A stretch of 64,000 nucleotides of DNA from an uncultured Desulfosarcina sp. (GTDB lineage Bacteria; Desulfobacterota; Desulfobacteria; Desulfobacterales; Desulfosarcinaceae): NCBI RefSeq assembly GCF_963668215.1, contig NZ_OY764190.1, positions 4,278,001-4,342,000 on the forward strand, given 5' to 3'. The position numbers and the translations under genes are program-made. The stretch's first letter is position 1; each line of letters begins with the position of its first letter. Under the pieces are notes generated by a model. The model ran no database searches. It was not told the DNA's origin and saw only the letters and a program-made list of their open reading frames with translations. Shown one piece after another: positions 7,974 to 15,809 of the stretch.

Positions 7974-9227
7974 ATGAAGGACGTTGTCATCGTTTCGGCC
8001 TGTAGAACCGCCATCGGAACATTTGGCGGAACCTTGCGGGATTTGAATGCCGCCACCCTGGCCAGTATCACCATGAAAGAGGCCATTCAACGGGCCGGCA
8101 TCGAACCACACATGATCGACGATATTCGCTACGGGTGCTGCATAGAACATCCCGACACCCTGAATACGACGCGGGTAGCTGCCCTGCTCGCGGGAATCCC
8201 GGAAACGGTAACCGCCGTCACCATCAATCGGGTCTGCATTTCGGGCATGGAGGCGGTGATCTCGGGGATGGCCATGATCCAGGCCAATATGGCCGATATC
8301 ATCCTGGCCGGTGGCACCGAGCACATGTCCGGCGTCCCCTACAGTGTCCCCGCTGCACGCTGGGGATGCAGACTCCAGGATCACCCATTCGTGGACAACC
8401 TGATCCATGCCCTGCACTGCGGTTCCCACATCATTCCCCATCCCGAAAAGGGGCCAGTGGACGAGACCCAGGCGCCGTTGAGCCTGTTTGTCGGCAAACC
8501 CTACATCATGGGCCACACGACGGAATTCATTGCCCAGCACCTTGGCATCACCCGCGAAGAGATGGATGAAGTGGCCTTGAGAAGCCATAATGCCGCCGAA
8601 AGAGCAACCAACGAAGGTCTTTTCAAGGATGAAATCGTCCCTGTCGAGGTCCCCCGTAAACGCAAGGACCCGCTTATCTTCGACAAGGACGAGCATTTCA
8701 GGCCGGGCATGACTCTTGAGAAACTGGCCGCGCTGCCTCCGGCCTTTATTCCCAAGACCGGCAAAGTTACGGCTGGCAATTCCAGCGGAATCAACGACGG
8801 CTCCACCGGCATGGTGATCATGTCGGCGGATAAGGCCAAAGAGCTTGGGTTGACGCCCCTGGCGAGGATCAAAGCCGTTGGTCGGGGGGCCTGTCACCCG
8901 TCCGTCATGGGGCTTTCTCCGGTGCCGGCCGTAAAGAACCTGCTGGCCAACAGCAACCTGGCCCTCGATGACTTTGAACTCATAGAGCTTAACGAAGCCT
9001 TTGCGGGCCAATATCTCGGCTGTGAAAAAGAGCTGGGCATCGATCGGGAGATCACCAATGTCAACGGGTCCGGCATCGGTCTTGGTCACCCGGTGGGATC
9101 CACCGGAGCGAGAATCATGACCACGTTGATCTATGGAATGAAAAAGCGAGGGAACACCCTGGGGCTTGCCACCTTGTGCGGCGGTGGCGGCGTATCCATG
9201 GCTTGCGCCCTCGAAATCGTGTCGTAA
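7974..9227 (+). CDS. Thiolase (acetyl-CoA C-acyltransferase)
   Basis: The 417-residue thiolase cleaves 3-ketoacyl-CoA with CoA. The nucleophile is Cys88 in INRVCISGMEAV, the His block is in ELNEAFAGQYL, then NVNGSGIGLGHPVGSTGARI, and the second Cys is in LATLCGGGGVSMA. The first block has CISG instead of the common C(G/A)SG, which is a minor deviation. AAGGAG overlaps the end of the acyl-CoA dehydrogenase gene, supporting translation from one mRNA. It probably performs the last step of the beta-oxidation spiral encoded here. A second thiolase (38051-39337) is unlinked. Confidence 0.95.
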   Translation: MKDVVIVSACRTAIGTFGGTLRDLNAATLASITMKEAIQRAGIEPHMIDDIRYGCCIEHPDTLNTTRVAALLAGIPETVTAVTINRVCISGMEAVISGMAMIQANMADIILAGGTEHMSGVPYSVPAARWGCRLQDHPFVDNLIHALHCGSHIIPHPEKGPVDETQAPLSLFVGKPYIMGHTTEFIAQHLGITREEMDEVALRSHNAAERATNEGLFKDEIVPVEVPRKRKDPLIFDKDEHFRPGMTLEKLAALPPAFIPKTGKVTAGNSSGINDGSTGMVIMSADKAKELGLTPLARIKAVGRGACHPSVMGLSPVPAVKNLLANSNLALDDFELIELNEAFAGQYLGCEKELGIDREITNVNGSGIGLGHPVGSTGARIMTTLIYGMKKRGNTLGLATLCGGGGVSMACALEIVS

Positions 9228-9255
9228 TCCGCCACGGAGCGGCGATTGGGATCAT

Positions 9256-9414
9256 AGGGCTCGCGCAAAAATAACTTCACATTTTAAAAGCCGATGCATC
9301 CCATCCGCCTGTGTTGTGAAAATGCGATATCTTCCCAATATGCCTTGCATTTTCACGCCTTGTCGGCTGGGCGCCTAAGCTGCCAAATCCGCGTACTTAT
9401 TTTTGTGCGAACCC
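9256..9414 (+). repeat. 159-bp palindromic interspersed element, copy 1
   Basis: This non-coding element lies in the 233-bp gap between the thiolase and acyl-CoA ligase genes. Its ends are inverted: GGGCTCGCGCAAAAATAA at the left matches, with few changes, GGGTTCGCACAAAAATAA read inward from the right. An inner hairpin is formed by AAAATGC, the ATAT words and GCATTTT around CCCAATATG. The same element occurs in the opposite orientation at 47759-47917, with equal length and roughly 90 percent identity by eye. It is too short for a transposase, so a MITE or REP-type repeat is likely. In this position it may also act as an mRNA hairpin between the genes. Confidence 0.85.
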
Positions 9415-9460
9415 TTGCGCCACCCGGAAAACAACCATTCTTCAATAAGGAGGTCCAATC

Positions 9461-11107
9461 ATGGCAACTTCAACGGCACCGCTTTCCGAACAGGACAAAG
9501 AGAGATACAACCGCATCACCAAGGAAAACATCGAATTCATCATGGAGCGTAACAATCCCATCAACCGATGGGTCATTGCAGACATGCTCCGCCGAACCGG
9601 ATATCACTATCCGGACAAGACAGCCCTCGTTTTCAATGACATCACCCGGACCTACACCGAGCTTGAAAACGAGTGCAACCAGGTGGCCAACGCCCTTGCG
9701 GATCTTGGCGTGCAAAAGTATGACCGGGTTGCCATCCTTGCGCACAACACCCATCATCATGTTCTCACCTGGATGGGCAGCGCTAAAATTGGCGCCATCT
9801 ATCTGGCGGTAAATTATCTGTTGAAAGGCGACGACATCGCCTATTGCATCAATCACTCCGAAAGCAAGGTTTTCGTTGTCGAGGATTCTCTTTATCCCCA
9901 GGTAAAAGACGTCATCGAAAAAATGCCCTCGGTGAAAACCCTGATCTGGTCCAACCAGGGCGAAGGAAAAGCGCCTGCGGAAAATTTTCTCGACTTCGAT
10001 AGCTGGTATAGTGCCTATCCAACCACCGAACCGAACGTGATCCTGAGAATCGAAGACCCGGTCCAGATGACGTACACCAGCGGCACCGAATCCCTTCCCA
10101 AGGGAGTGATCATCAGTAACCAGGCTTTGATTGCGGAGTACACGGGCAGCATCATCGACGGAAAGTACGAAAGCGGGGACATCAATGTCAATGCGCTTCC
10201 CATCTATCATTGTGCCCAGCGGGATGTATTCATGAATCCCATTTTCTGGGTCGGCGGCACCAATATCCTTATGGGACCTGATATCGGTCGGATTCTGAAA
10301 AATATTGCAGACTACAAAGCGACCATGTTTTTCGCGCCGCCCACGGTCTGGATCGGCATGCTCCGCCATCCCGACTTTTCGAAATACGATCTGTCGAGTC
10401 TCGTGAAATGTTACTATGGCGCCTCCATTATGCCCAAGGAAATCCTCAGGGAATTGTTGGAAAAGTTTCCCAAGGCGGGCGTTTACAATTATTACGGTCA
10501 GACCGAACTGGCTCCCTACCATACCATCCTCAAAGCCGAGGATGCCATGGCCAAAATCGGCTCCGCCGGTATGGGCGGGCTGCATATGGAAACCAGGATC
10601 GAAGACGACGAAGGACAGGCGATTACCGATATCGACGTGTCCGGAGAAATTTGCGGCCGGGGGCCCCACGTCATGACCATGTATTTCAAGGAACCCGACA
10701 AAACGGAAGCGGCCTTGAAGGGCGGTTGGTTTCATTCCGGGGATCTGGGCGTCCTTGACGAAGACCGTTTCATCACGGTGGTGGACCGCAAGAAAGACAT
10801 GATCAAAACCGGCGGGGAAAATGTCGCCTCGCGGGAAGTGGAGGAGGCCATCTACCTGCATCCGGATGTGGAAGAGGTTGCAGTGGTGGGCCTGTTCCAT
10901 CCCAAATGGGTGGAGGCCGTGGCCGCGGTAATCAAGCTTAAAGCCGGTACGAGCACGACCGAGGAAGAGATGATCGCCCATTGCAGGGCCAATCTCTCGT
11001 CCTTTAAAATTCCCAAAAAAATCATTTTTGTCGATGAGCTTCCTAAAACACCAACCGGGAAGATTTTGAAAAGAGATATGCGGCAGTCGTACAAGGATAT
11101 TTTTTAA
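9461..11107 (+). CDS. Acyl-CoA synthetase (AMP-dependent ligase)
   Basis: The 548-residue member of the ANL superfamily activates a carboxylic acid to its CoA thioester via an acyl-adenylate. The ATP-binding P-loop is YTSGTESLPKGVI at residues 205-217. YNYYGQTELAPYHT follows, then the hinge-region block GGWFHSGDLGVLDEDRFITV and DRKKDMIKTGGENVASREVE. PTGKILKRDMR carries the C-terminal catalytic lysine. SGTES instead of SGTTG is common in medium/long-chain fatty-acid ligases. AAGGAGG precedes the ATG. It follows the thiolase across the 159-bp repeat and leads into the hydroxyacyl-CoA dehydrogenase gene 25 bp downstream. The substrate (fatty acid or aromatic acid) cannot be decided from sequence. 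Confidence 0.93.
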   Translation: MATSTAPLSEQDKERYNRITKENIEFIMERNNPINRWVIADMLRRTGYHYPDKTALVFNDITRTYTELENECNQVANALADLGVQKYDRVAILAHNTHHHVLTWMGSAKIGAIYLAVNYLLKGDDIAYCINHSESKVFVVEDSLYPQVKDVIEKMPSVKTLIWSNQGEGKAPAENFLDFDSWYSAYPTTEPNVILRIEDPVQMTYTSGTESLPKGVIISNQALIAEYTGSIIDGKYESGDINVNALPIYHCAQRDVFMNPIFWVGGTNILMGPDIGRILKNIADYKATMFFAPPTVWIGMLRHPDFSKYDLSSLVKCYYGASIMPKEILRELLEKFPKAGVYNYYGQTELAPYHTILKAEDAMAKIGSAGMGGLHMETRIEDDEGQAITDIDVSGEICGRGPHVMTMYFKEPDKTEAALKGGWFHSGDLGVLDEDRFITVVDRKKDMIKTGGENVASREVEEAIYLHPDVEEVAVVGLFHPKWVEAVAAVIKLKAGTSTTEEEMIAHCRANLSSFKIPKKIIFVDELPKTPTGKILKRDMRQSYKDIF

Positions 11108-11132
11108 TCCTGGCTGGAAAAGGAGAAAATGC

Positions 11133-11984
11133 ATGGAGATCAAAAAAGTATGCGTGCTCGGCGCCGGCTTGATGGGCAATGGGATCACCCAGGTGTGCGC
11201 CCAGGCAGGGTATCAGGTGGCGATGAGGGATATCGAACAGCGCTTTATCGACGGCGGCATGGCCAGCATCAAAAGAAATCTGGGTCGGGCCGTCGAAAAA
11301 GGACGGATGACCCAGGATGAAATGGACACGGTTCTGGGAAGAATTACGCCGACGGTGGATCTTAGCAAGGCCGCCAATGGCGCCGATGTAGTCGTCGAAG
11401 TCATTGTCGAGGTGATGGAAATCAAGAAAAAGGTCTATGCCGAGTTGGGCAAAATCGTGCCGGCCCACTGCCTTTTCTTCACCAACACCTCCGGCTTGAG
11501 CATCACCGAGTTGGCTGCCGTCACCGACCGTCCGGAAAAATTTATCGGGACCCACTTCTTCAACCCCGTACCAGTGATGAAACTTCTGGAAATCATCAAG
11601 GGGCACGAGACCACTGACGAAACATTAAAAATCGCCACAGAATGGGGGAAAACGCTCGGCAAGGAAGTGATTGTCGTCAATGAGGCTCCTGCCTTTGCCG
11701 TCAATCGGGTGCTTTGCCCCATGATCAACGAAGCCTTCTTTGTGCTCGGCGAAGGTGTCGCCAGTGCCAAGGATATCGACACGGGGATGGTTCTGGGGTG
11801 TAATCATCCCATCGGCCCCCTGGCCTTGGCGGATCTTGTCGGTCTGGACACGCTCCTGCATGTGATCGAGGGGCTTCACGAGGAGTTTGGCGATAAGTAT
11901 CTGCCGGCGCCTTATCTGAAGAAATTGGTCCGTGCGGGAAGGCTCGGGAAGAAGTCGGGGAAGGGTGTGTACGACTACGCATAG
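11133..11984 (+). CDS. hbd: 3-hydroxyacyl-CoA (3-hydroxybutyryl-CoA) dehydrogenase
   Basis: The 283-residue protein has the length of the single-function Hbd/PaaH enzymes. The Rossmann fold begins VCVLGAGLMGNGITQVCAQ. The catalytic region contains FTNTSGLSITELAA and GTHFFNPVPVMKLLEIIKG. The C-terminal domain has VLGCNHPIGPLALADLVGLD and ends RLGKKSGKGVYDY. It oxidises (S)-3-hydroxyacyl-CoA with NAD+. AAAAGGAG lies just before the ATG. With the ligase, dehydrogenase and thiolase upstream it supplies the third oxidative step; a canonical hydratase is the one step not clearly covered in this window. Confidence 0.95.
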   Translation: MEIKKVCVLGAGLMGNGITQVCAQAGYQVAMRDIEQRFIDGGMASIKRNLGRAVEKGRMTQDEMDTVLGRITPTVDLSKAANGADVVVEVIVEVMEIKKKVYAELGKIVPAHCLFFTNTSGLSITELAAVTDRPEKFIGTHFFNPVPVMKLLEIIKGHETTDETLKIATEWGKTLGKEVIVVNEAPAFAVNRVLCPMINEAFFVLGEGVASAKDIDTGMVLGCNHPIGPLALADLVGLDTLLHVIEGLHEEFGDKYLPAPYLKKLVRAGRLGKKSGKGVYDYA

Positions 11985-12046
11985 TACATTCCCACAAGCG
12001 CTCTACGCAACAAGTATCCGGACGCGCACCCATTTACCCCATAAAG

Positions 12047-12079
12047 CGATCCGGCGGAGCGGAAGGCCTCGCCGGATCG
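12047..12079 (+). terminator. Hairpin downstream of the beta-oxidation operon
   Basis: CGATCCGGCG (12047-12056) pairs perfectly with CGCCGGATCG (12070-12079) over a 13-base loop, about 60 bp after the hydroxyacyl-CoA dehydrogenase stop. There is no immediate U-tract (a short T run follows about 12 bases later), so it is either a weak intrinsic terminator or an mRNA-stabilising hairpin. Confidence 0.45.
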
Positions 12080-12215
12080 ACTTCTTAGCGATTTTTATTC
12101 AACGGGTCGTCATTTCCTGGAATGCTGGCAACCGAGGTTACAAAACCGAATTTCCCCACGGGACATAGCGTCATAATAGGTACTATAGAGGTGAAATGGC
12201 AGGATATGCTTGAAA

Positions 12216-13121
12216 ATGAAAATAGTCATCATATCGGGTAGAGGACCTGCTATCTGCTTCTTGCTCACTGTATTGGTTCTCTTTTATTTTCCGTCTATGG
12301 TTGGGGCAGAAGAAGAGATCATCTGGATCAAGCGGCATTTTCCTCCAGCATTCATTCTCGAAGGCGACCTTGCCGGCCAGGGAATCCATGATCGGACGAT
12401 GGAGATTCTCCAGAAAGGGCTGCCTGAATATCGGCACCAAATCGTGACGGCCAATCATCCCCGAACGAAAAAGATGATGGAGACTGATGCAAACATATGT
12501 CGGGTAGGTCTTTTCCGGAATGAAGCCCGGGAGAGAACCATGCACATGTCCGTTGCTCACATCCTGGTTCCTCCTCTACGGATTTACATGAAAACTAGCT
12601 TGTTGCCATCGATCCGGCCAATCATGGAAAAGGATGGTCACCATTGTGTCTCGCTGGAGCGGCTCATCCGAAGTCGATCGGATTTGATCTTAGGCATCGA
12701 GGCTGAACGTTCCTACGGCGGCGCCATCGATGAAATCCTGAACCGGTATCGAAATCGTACAAATGTTAGCGTCCGCTACAGCAGCGATACCAAGGGGCAT
12801 ACACAGATGCTGCTGAGAGGCCGCATCGACTATCTCATCGAATTCCCACCCATTTTTCTATACGGTCTCCAGGAAAGACAAACGATCCTGAAAGATCTTT
12901 GCAGCCTTGAAATCGGCGAGTCGCGAACCTTCCAACCGGCCTGCGTCGGTTGCTCGAAAACGGAATCCGGCAAGACGATCATCAATCGAATCGATGCCAT
13001 TTTGCTGAAGGAGCGCAAAACCGAATCCTTTCGCCAAACCATCGAAAGATGGCTCGACGCGGATACCGTGCGGAGCTTTCGCGAGGCATATGACAAGGCC
13101 TTTTTTTCCCAGTCTCCATGA
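12216..13121 (+). CDS. Exported periplasmic solute-binding-like protein (TIGR02285-type)
   Basis: The protein has about 301 residues. Its clear signal peptide (ICFLLTVLVLFYFPSMVGA before EEEI) predicts export to the periplasm. The mature part begins with the EEIIWIKRHFPPAFILEG pattern and has the two-lobed feel of extracellular solute-binding family 3. The overall pattern fits the uncharacterised TIGR02285 family that resembles such proteins but is usually not linked to an ABC transporter. No permease or ATPase gene is adjacent. Translation may start at ATG 12216 or TTG 12210, with AGGAT 10-15 bases upstream. The ligand is unknown. Confidence 0.65.
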   Translation: MKIVIISGRGPAICFLLTVLVLFYFPSMVGAEEEIIWIKRHFPPAFILEGDLAGQGIHDRTMEILQKGLPEYRHQIVTANHPRTKKMMETDANICRVGLFRNEARERTMHMSVAHILVPPLRIYMKTSLLPSIRPIMEKDGHHCVSLERLIRSRSDLILGIEAERSYGGAIDEILNRYRNRTNVSVRYSSDTKGHTQMLLRGRIDYLIEFPPIFLYGLQERQTILKDLCSLEIGESRTFQPACVGCSKTESGKTIINRIDAILLKERKTESFRQTIERWLDADTVRSFREAYDKAFFSQSP

Positions 13122-13697
13122 AGCCGGCATCGCCAGTGCCATGAGAGTTATTTTTTTGGTGAAACTTTTAGAGACGCCTTTCATTCGTTCTGCTTGTGGC
13201 TTTCTGTTTTCCTTACCCATTGTTTTCTGATTTCAGCAATGATACCCATTTTTGCCTAAATTAAATTAATGGTAATTGGAAATGAGGACATAGGAATTGC
13301 CAATAAGATCTGCTGAGTCGTGAGCAATTTTCCTATGCGTTCCTCCCGCAGGTGGCCCGGCTGCGGTAAAACCATGCAGTCTGGTAAACGGTTCCTATGC
13401 CACGGATTGTAACGTCTACCCCATCCTTTTGGCCAAGCAGCAGCGTGGATACTAAATACCCCTTCTCATATTGACGGCTATCCTTGTCGGGCGATACCAC
13501 CGTCTTGCGTGTTGGGTGAGTATATGCTATCAAGTCAAGTAGATACACGCTTTATAGATGGTCTATTGCGTGTGGTAAGATTCTGACGACCCGTTTAGGC
13601 AATTGTGTGCTTAACAAACCACCGTCTTAACCCGTTTCCTAATCAAAGAAGAAGCGGGCGACTGAAAAGCGGAAAAGGGTTCAGAAAAGGACAGTGC
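13122..13697. other. Intergenic region, no gene recognised
   Basis: About 575 bp between the solute-binding-like gene and the RyR channel gene. A 71-codon minus-strand frame (13333-13548) shows no recognisable motif and no convincing ribosome site, so I leave it uncalled. The reading frame of the channel gene extends upstream to 13605, but AAAAGGACAG just before the ATG at 13698 marks the likelier start. The DNA is more A/T-rich than the operon to the left, consistent with entry into an acquired region. Confidence 0.5.
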
Positions 13698-15674
13698 ATG
13701 GCAAAAAAGCCCTCTTTATTTAGCTTCCTTTCCAAAAAGCTGGATCGGATTCTGGCGAGCTCCGTCTTCAACCAGGTTCGGGTGTTGATTGTTATCTACA
13801 TGCTTCTGCTCCTGGGGGGATGGCTGGTTGCCAAAGGCCTGGGCGTGGCTTTTCTTGGGAAAGATCCCTGCGATGCATTCTGGTGGGCCTTTGTGCATAC
13901 CATGGACCCGGGCTTTCTGGGCAACGAGGCGATGCCGAACCAACTCGCCCTGCGGCCCCTCAGTGTCTTTTTATCCCTCGCCGGGTTCTTTATTTTCGGG
14001 GGATTGTTGGTTTCGGTACTGGTAAACGCCTATGAGCGGCGAATGCGTCAGGCCCGGCAAGGGCTGACCCGATATGCGTTTAAGAAAGATCATGGCATCA
14101 TCCTGGGGTGGGATCGCATGGGCCCGGCCACGGTCTACCACCTGCTTGCCGAAGGATGCCGCGAGGTGGTCATTCTGAGCCTGGGGAATGCCGAAGAGAT
14201 CCGCAGCCGTTTGAAGGCTATTTCCGCTTCCTGGGAGAAATCCATCCGGATATGCTTTCGCCATGTGTTTGTCTTTCACGGTTCCCTTGACTCGCGAGAC
14301 GAGTTGCAGAACCTTCGGCCATGGTCGGCCAAAAAGGTTGTCATCCTGGGTAACCCCGAGGTGCGCGGCAGCAACAGCCGGAACCTGCAAACGGCCATGC
14401 GCATTGCCGAAATGGTTCGACGCAGGACTTCGGGGGTTTCTGAAAACCGCTTGGATTGCCATGTGGCCATATCTCACCCGCGAACCTACGACTTTTTGCA
14501 GGAAATTGACCTTTCCCAGGAAGACCGCCAGTTTATTAATTTTCGTCCTTTCAATTTTTACGAGGGCTGGGCGCGAAAGGTATGGTGCCGGTTGCCGGAG
14601 CCAGGCAAACCCCATGACCCTTATCCAGCGCTTTTTCATCACCCACAGCAGCACGATGGAAACGCCTCAGTCGTAGTAGCCATTATCGGGTTCGGCCAGA
14701 TGGGGCAGGCCATGTCGATCCAGGCAGCCCGACTCGCCAGCCACGCCAACAACCGGGAAACGGAAATCCTGGTCATCGACCCGGATCTGGCTTCGACAAA
14801 GAACGCATTTCTCAGTCATTACGGTTTGGTGGACGGTGGTCTGCCCGGGGTGAAATTCCGCTTACATGAGGATGGTGCAGAATCCACCGAGGTTCGTATG
14901 ATGCTGACCGAACTGGCCATGAACCCGAAAAAGATACTCACGGTGGTCATCTGCCTTTCCGATCCCGACCGGTCCATGGCCACGGCTTTGGGACTGCCGC
15001 CGGAGGTACTGATTCGCGATACTCCCCTTTTAGTCCGCCAGGAGACGACTTCAGGCCTTTCGGAATTTGCCCATCGCCTCCGGGAACAAACCACCATTCC
15101 GGTTGTCACCCGGCAAAACGATCAAATGGTCGAAGTCAACGACACCCGCTGGGACAACATCCTGTTTTTCGGCTCATTAGACGAATATCTATTGGATGAC
15201 GACCGCCAGGAAGCCCTGGCGAGGGCCGTCCATGAGGCGTATTTGGCGCTGTTGGAGAAAATGGGTTGGCACGACGCTGAAAAACCCGCCCAACAAAAGT
15301 GGAAAATTCTCAGCGAAAAATACTGCTGGTCGAACCGCTACCAGGCGGATGCCTATCGAGAGCGTCTGGCGGCCAATGGATTCCGGCTGGTTGACGAGAC
15401 CGACGCCGAAGCGACCGCGGGCATCGAAGCCTTCGACGAAGACATGCTCGAAACCATGGCCCGCCAGGAACATAATCGCTGGTGGGTGGAACGGGCCCTG
15501 GCCGGTTGGACTGAAGGCCCGCGGGACGATCTTCGCCTCAGCCATCCGAATATGGTGCCTTTCGATCAACTGGATGAGGAAACAAAGGAATTTGACCGGG
15601 AAGCGATCCGGAATATGCCCGGACTTATAAAACAGTCATGCAATCAATTAATAGTGAGAGATGTTAACACGTAA
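13698..15674 (+). CDS. CASTOR/POLLUX-like ion channel with RCK domains and C-terminal RyR domain
   Basis: The protein has about 658 residues. Two membrane helices (about 28-45 and 88-108) bracket a pore-loop segment (CDAFWWAFVHTMDPGFLGNE), the layout of a two-TM cation channel; the loop lacks the TVGYG potassium filter and resembles CASTOR/POLLUX-type proteins. Two TrkA-N/RCK-like Rossmann units follow, one starting DHGIILGWDRMGPATVYHLL and one VVVAIIGFGQMGQAM. The last ~70 residues (MARQEHNRWWVERALAGW, then HPNMVPFDQLDEETKEFDR) are a RyR domain. Prokaryotic RyR domains have been associated with nucleotide-centred conflict systems (Burroughs, Aravind and colleagues). It converges with the TIR genes. 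A ligand-gated channel effector is the inference; the ligand is unknown. Confidence 0.82.
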   Translation: MAKKPSLFSFLSKKLDRILASSVFNQVRVLIVIYMLLLLGGWLVAKGLGVAFLGKDPCDAFWWAFVHTMDPGFLGNEAMPNQLALRPLSVFLSLAGFFIFGGLLVSVLVNAYERRMRQARQGLTRYAFKKDHGIILGWDRMGPATVYHLLAEGCREVVILSLGNAEEIRSRLKAISASWEKSIRICFRHVFVFHGSLDSRDELQNLRPWSAKKVVILGNPEVRGSNSRNLQTAMRIAEMVRRRTSGVSENRLDCHVAISHPRTYDFLQEIDLSQEDRQFINFRPFNFYEGWARKVWCRLPEPGKPHDPYPALFHHPQQHDGNASVVVAIIGFGQMGQAMSIQAARLASHANNRETEILVIDPDLASTKNAFLSHYGLVDGGLPGVKFRLHEDGAESTEVRMMLTELAMNPKKILTVVICLSDPDRSMATALGLPPEVLIRDTPLLVRQETTSGLSEFAHRLREQTTIPVVTRQNDQMVEVNDTRWDNILFFGSLDEYLLDDDRQEALARAVHEAYLALLEKMGWHDAEKPAQQKWKILSEKYCWSNRYQADAYRERLAANGFRLVDETDAEATAGIEAFDEDMLETMARQEHNRWWVERALAGWTEGPRDDLRLSHPNMVPFDQLDEETKEFDREAIRNMPGLIKQSCNQLIVRDVNT

Positions 15675-15705
15675 ATATCTTGGCCCTCTGGACCAAGATA
15701 TTTAC
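15671..15705. terminator. Bidirectional hairpin between convergent channel and TIR genes
   Basis: GTAAATATCTTGG (15671-15683) and CCAAGATATTTAC (15693-15705) are a perfect 13-bp inverted repeat with a 9-base loop. The stop codon of the channel gene lies in the left arm. A second, separate 14-bp palindrome, ATAGCATATGCTAT, follows at 15712-15725. The placement between convergent genes suits transcription termination from both sides, although no long U-tract follows. Confidence 0.6.
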
Positions 15706-15809
15706 ATCCGCATAGCATATGCTATTTATTGTATCAATAAATGGGCCACATAAATATTCAGAAGTTATAATAAGCTTCCAAAAAAGCAAGTTCTTATCCG
15801 TCCTTTTCT

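Noticed and set aside
7050..9089. 679-codon open frame on the minus strand across the acyl-CoA dehydrogenase and thiolase genes
   Set aside because: It is the antisense shadow of two clearly recognised genes in G/C-rich DNA; the translation has no domain-like features.
9470..11188. 572-codon minus-strand open frame opposite the acyl-CoA ligase gene
   Set aside because: Antisense to a strongly conserved gene; composition (many His, Gly, Phe, Arg) is typical of shadow frames.
13333..13548. 71-codon minus-strand open frame in the gap before the channel gene
   Set aside because: No ribosome site, no recognised motif and no operon context; too little to call a gene.
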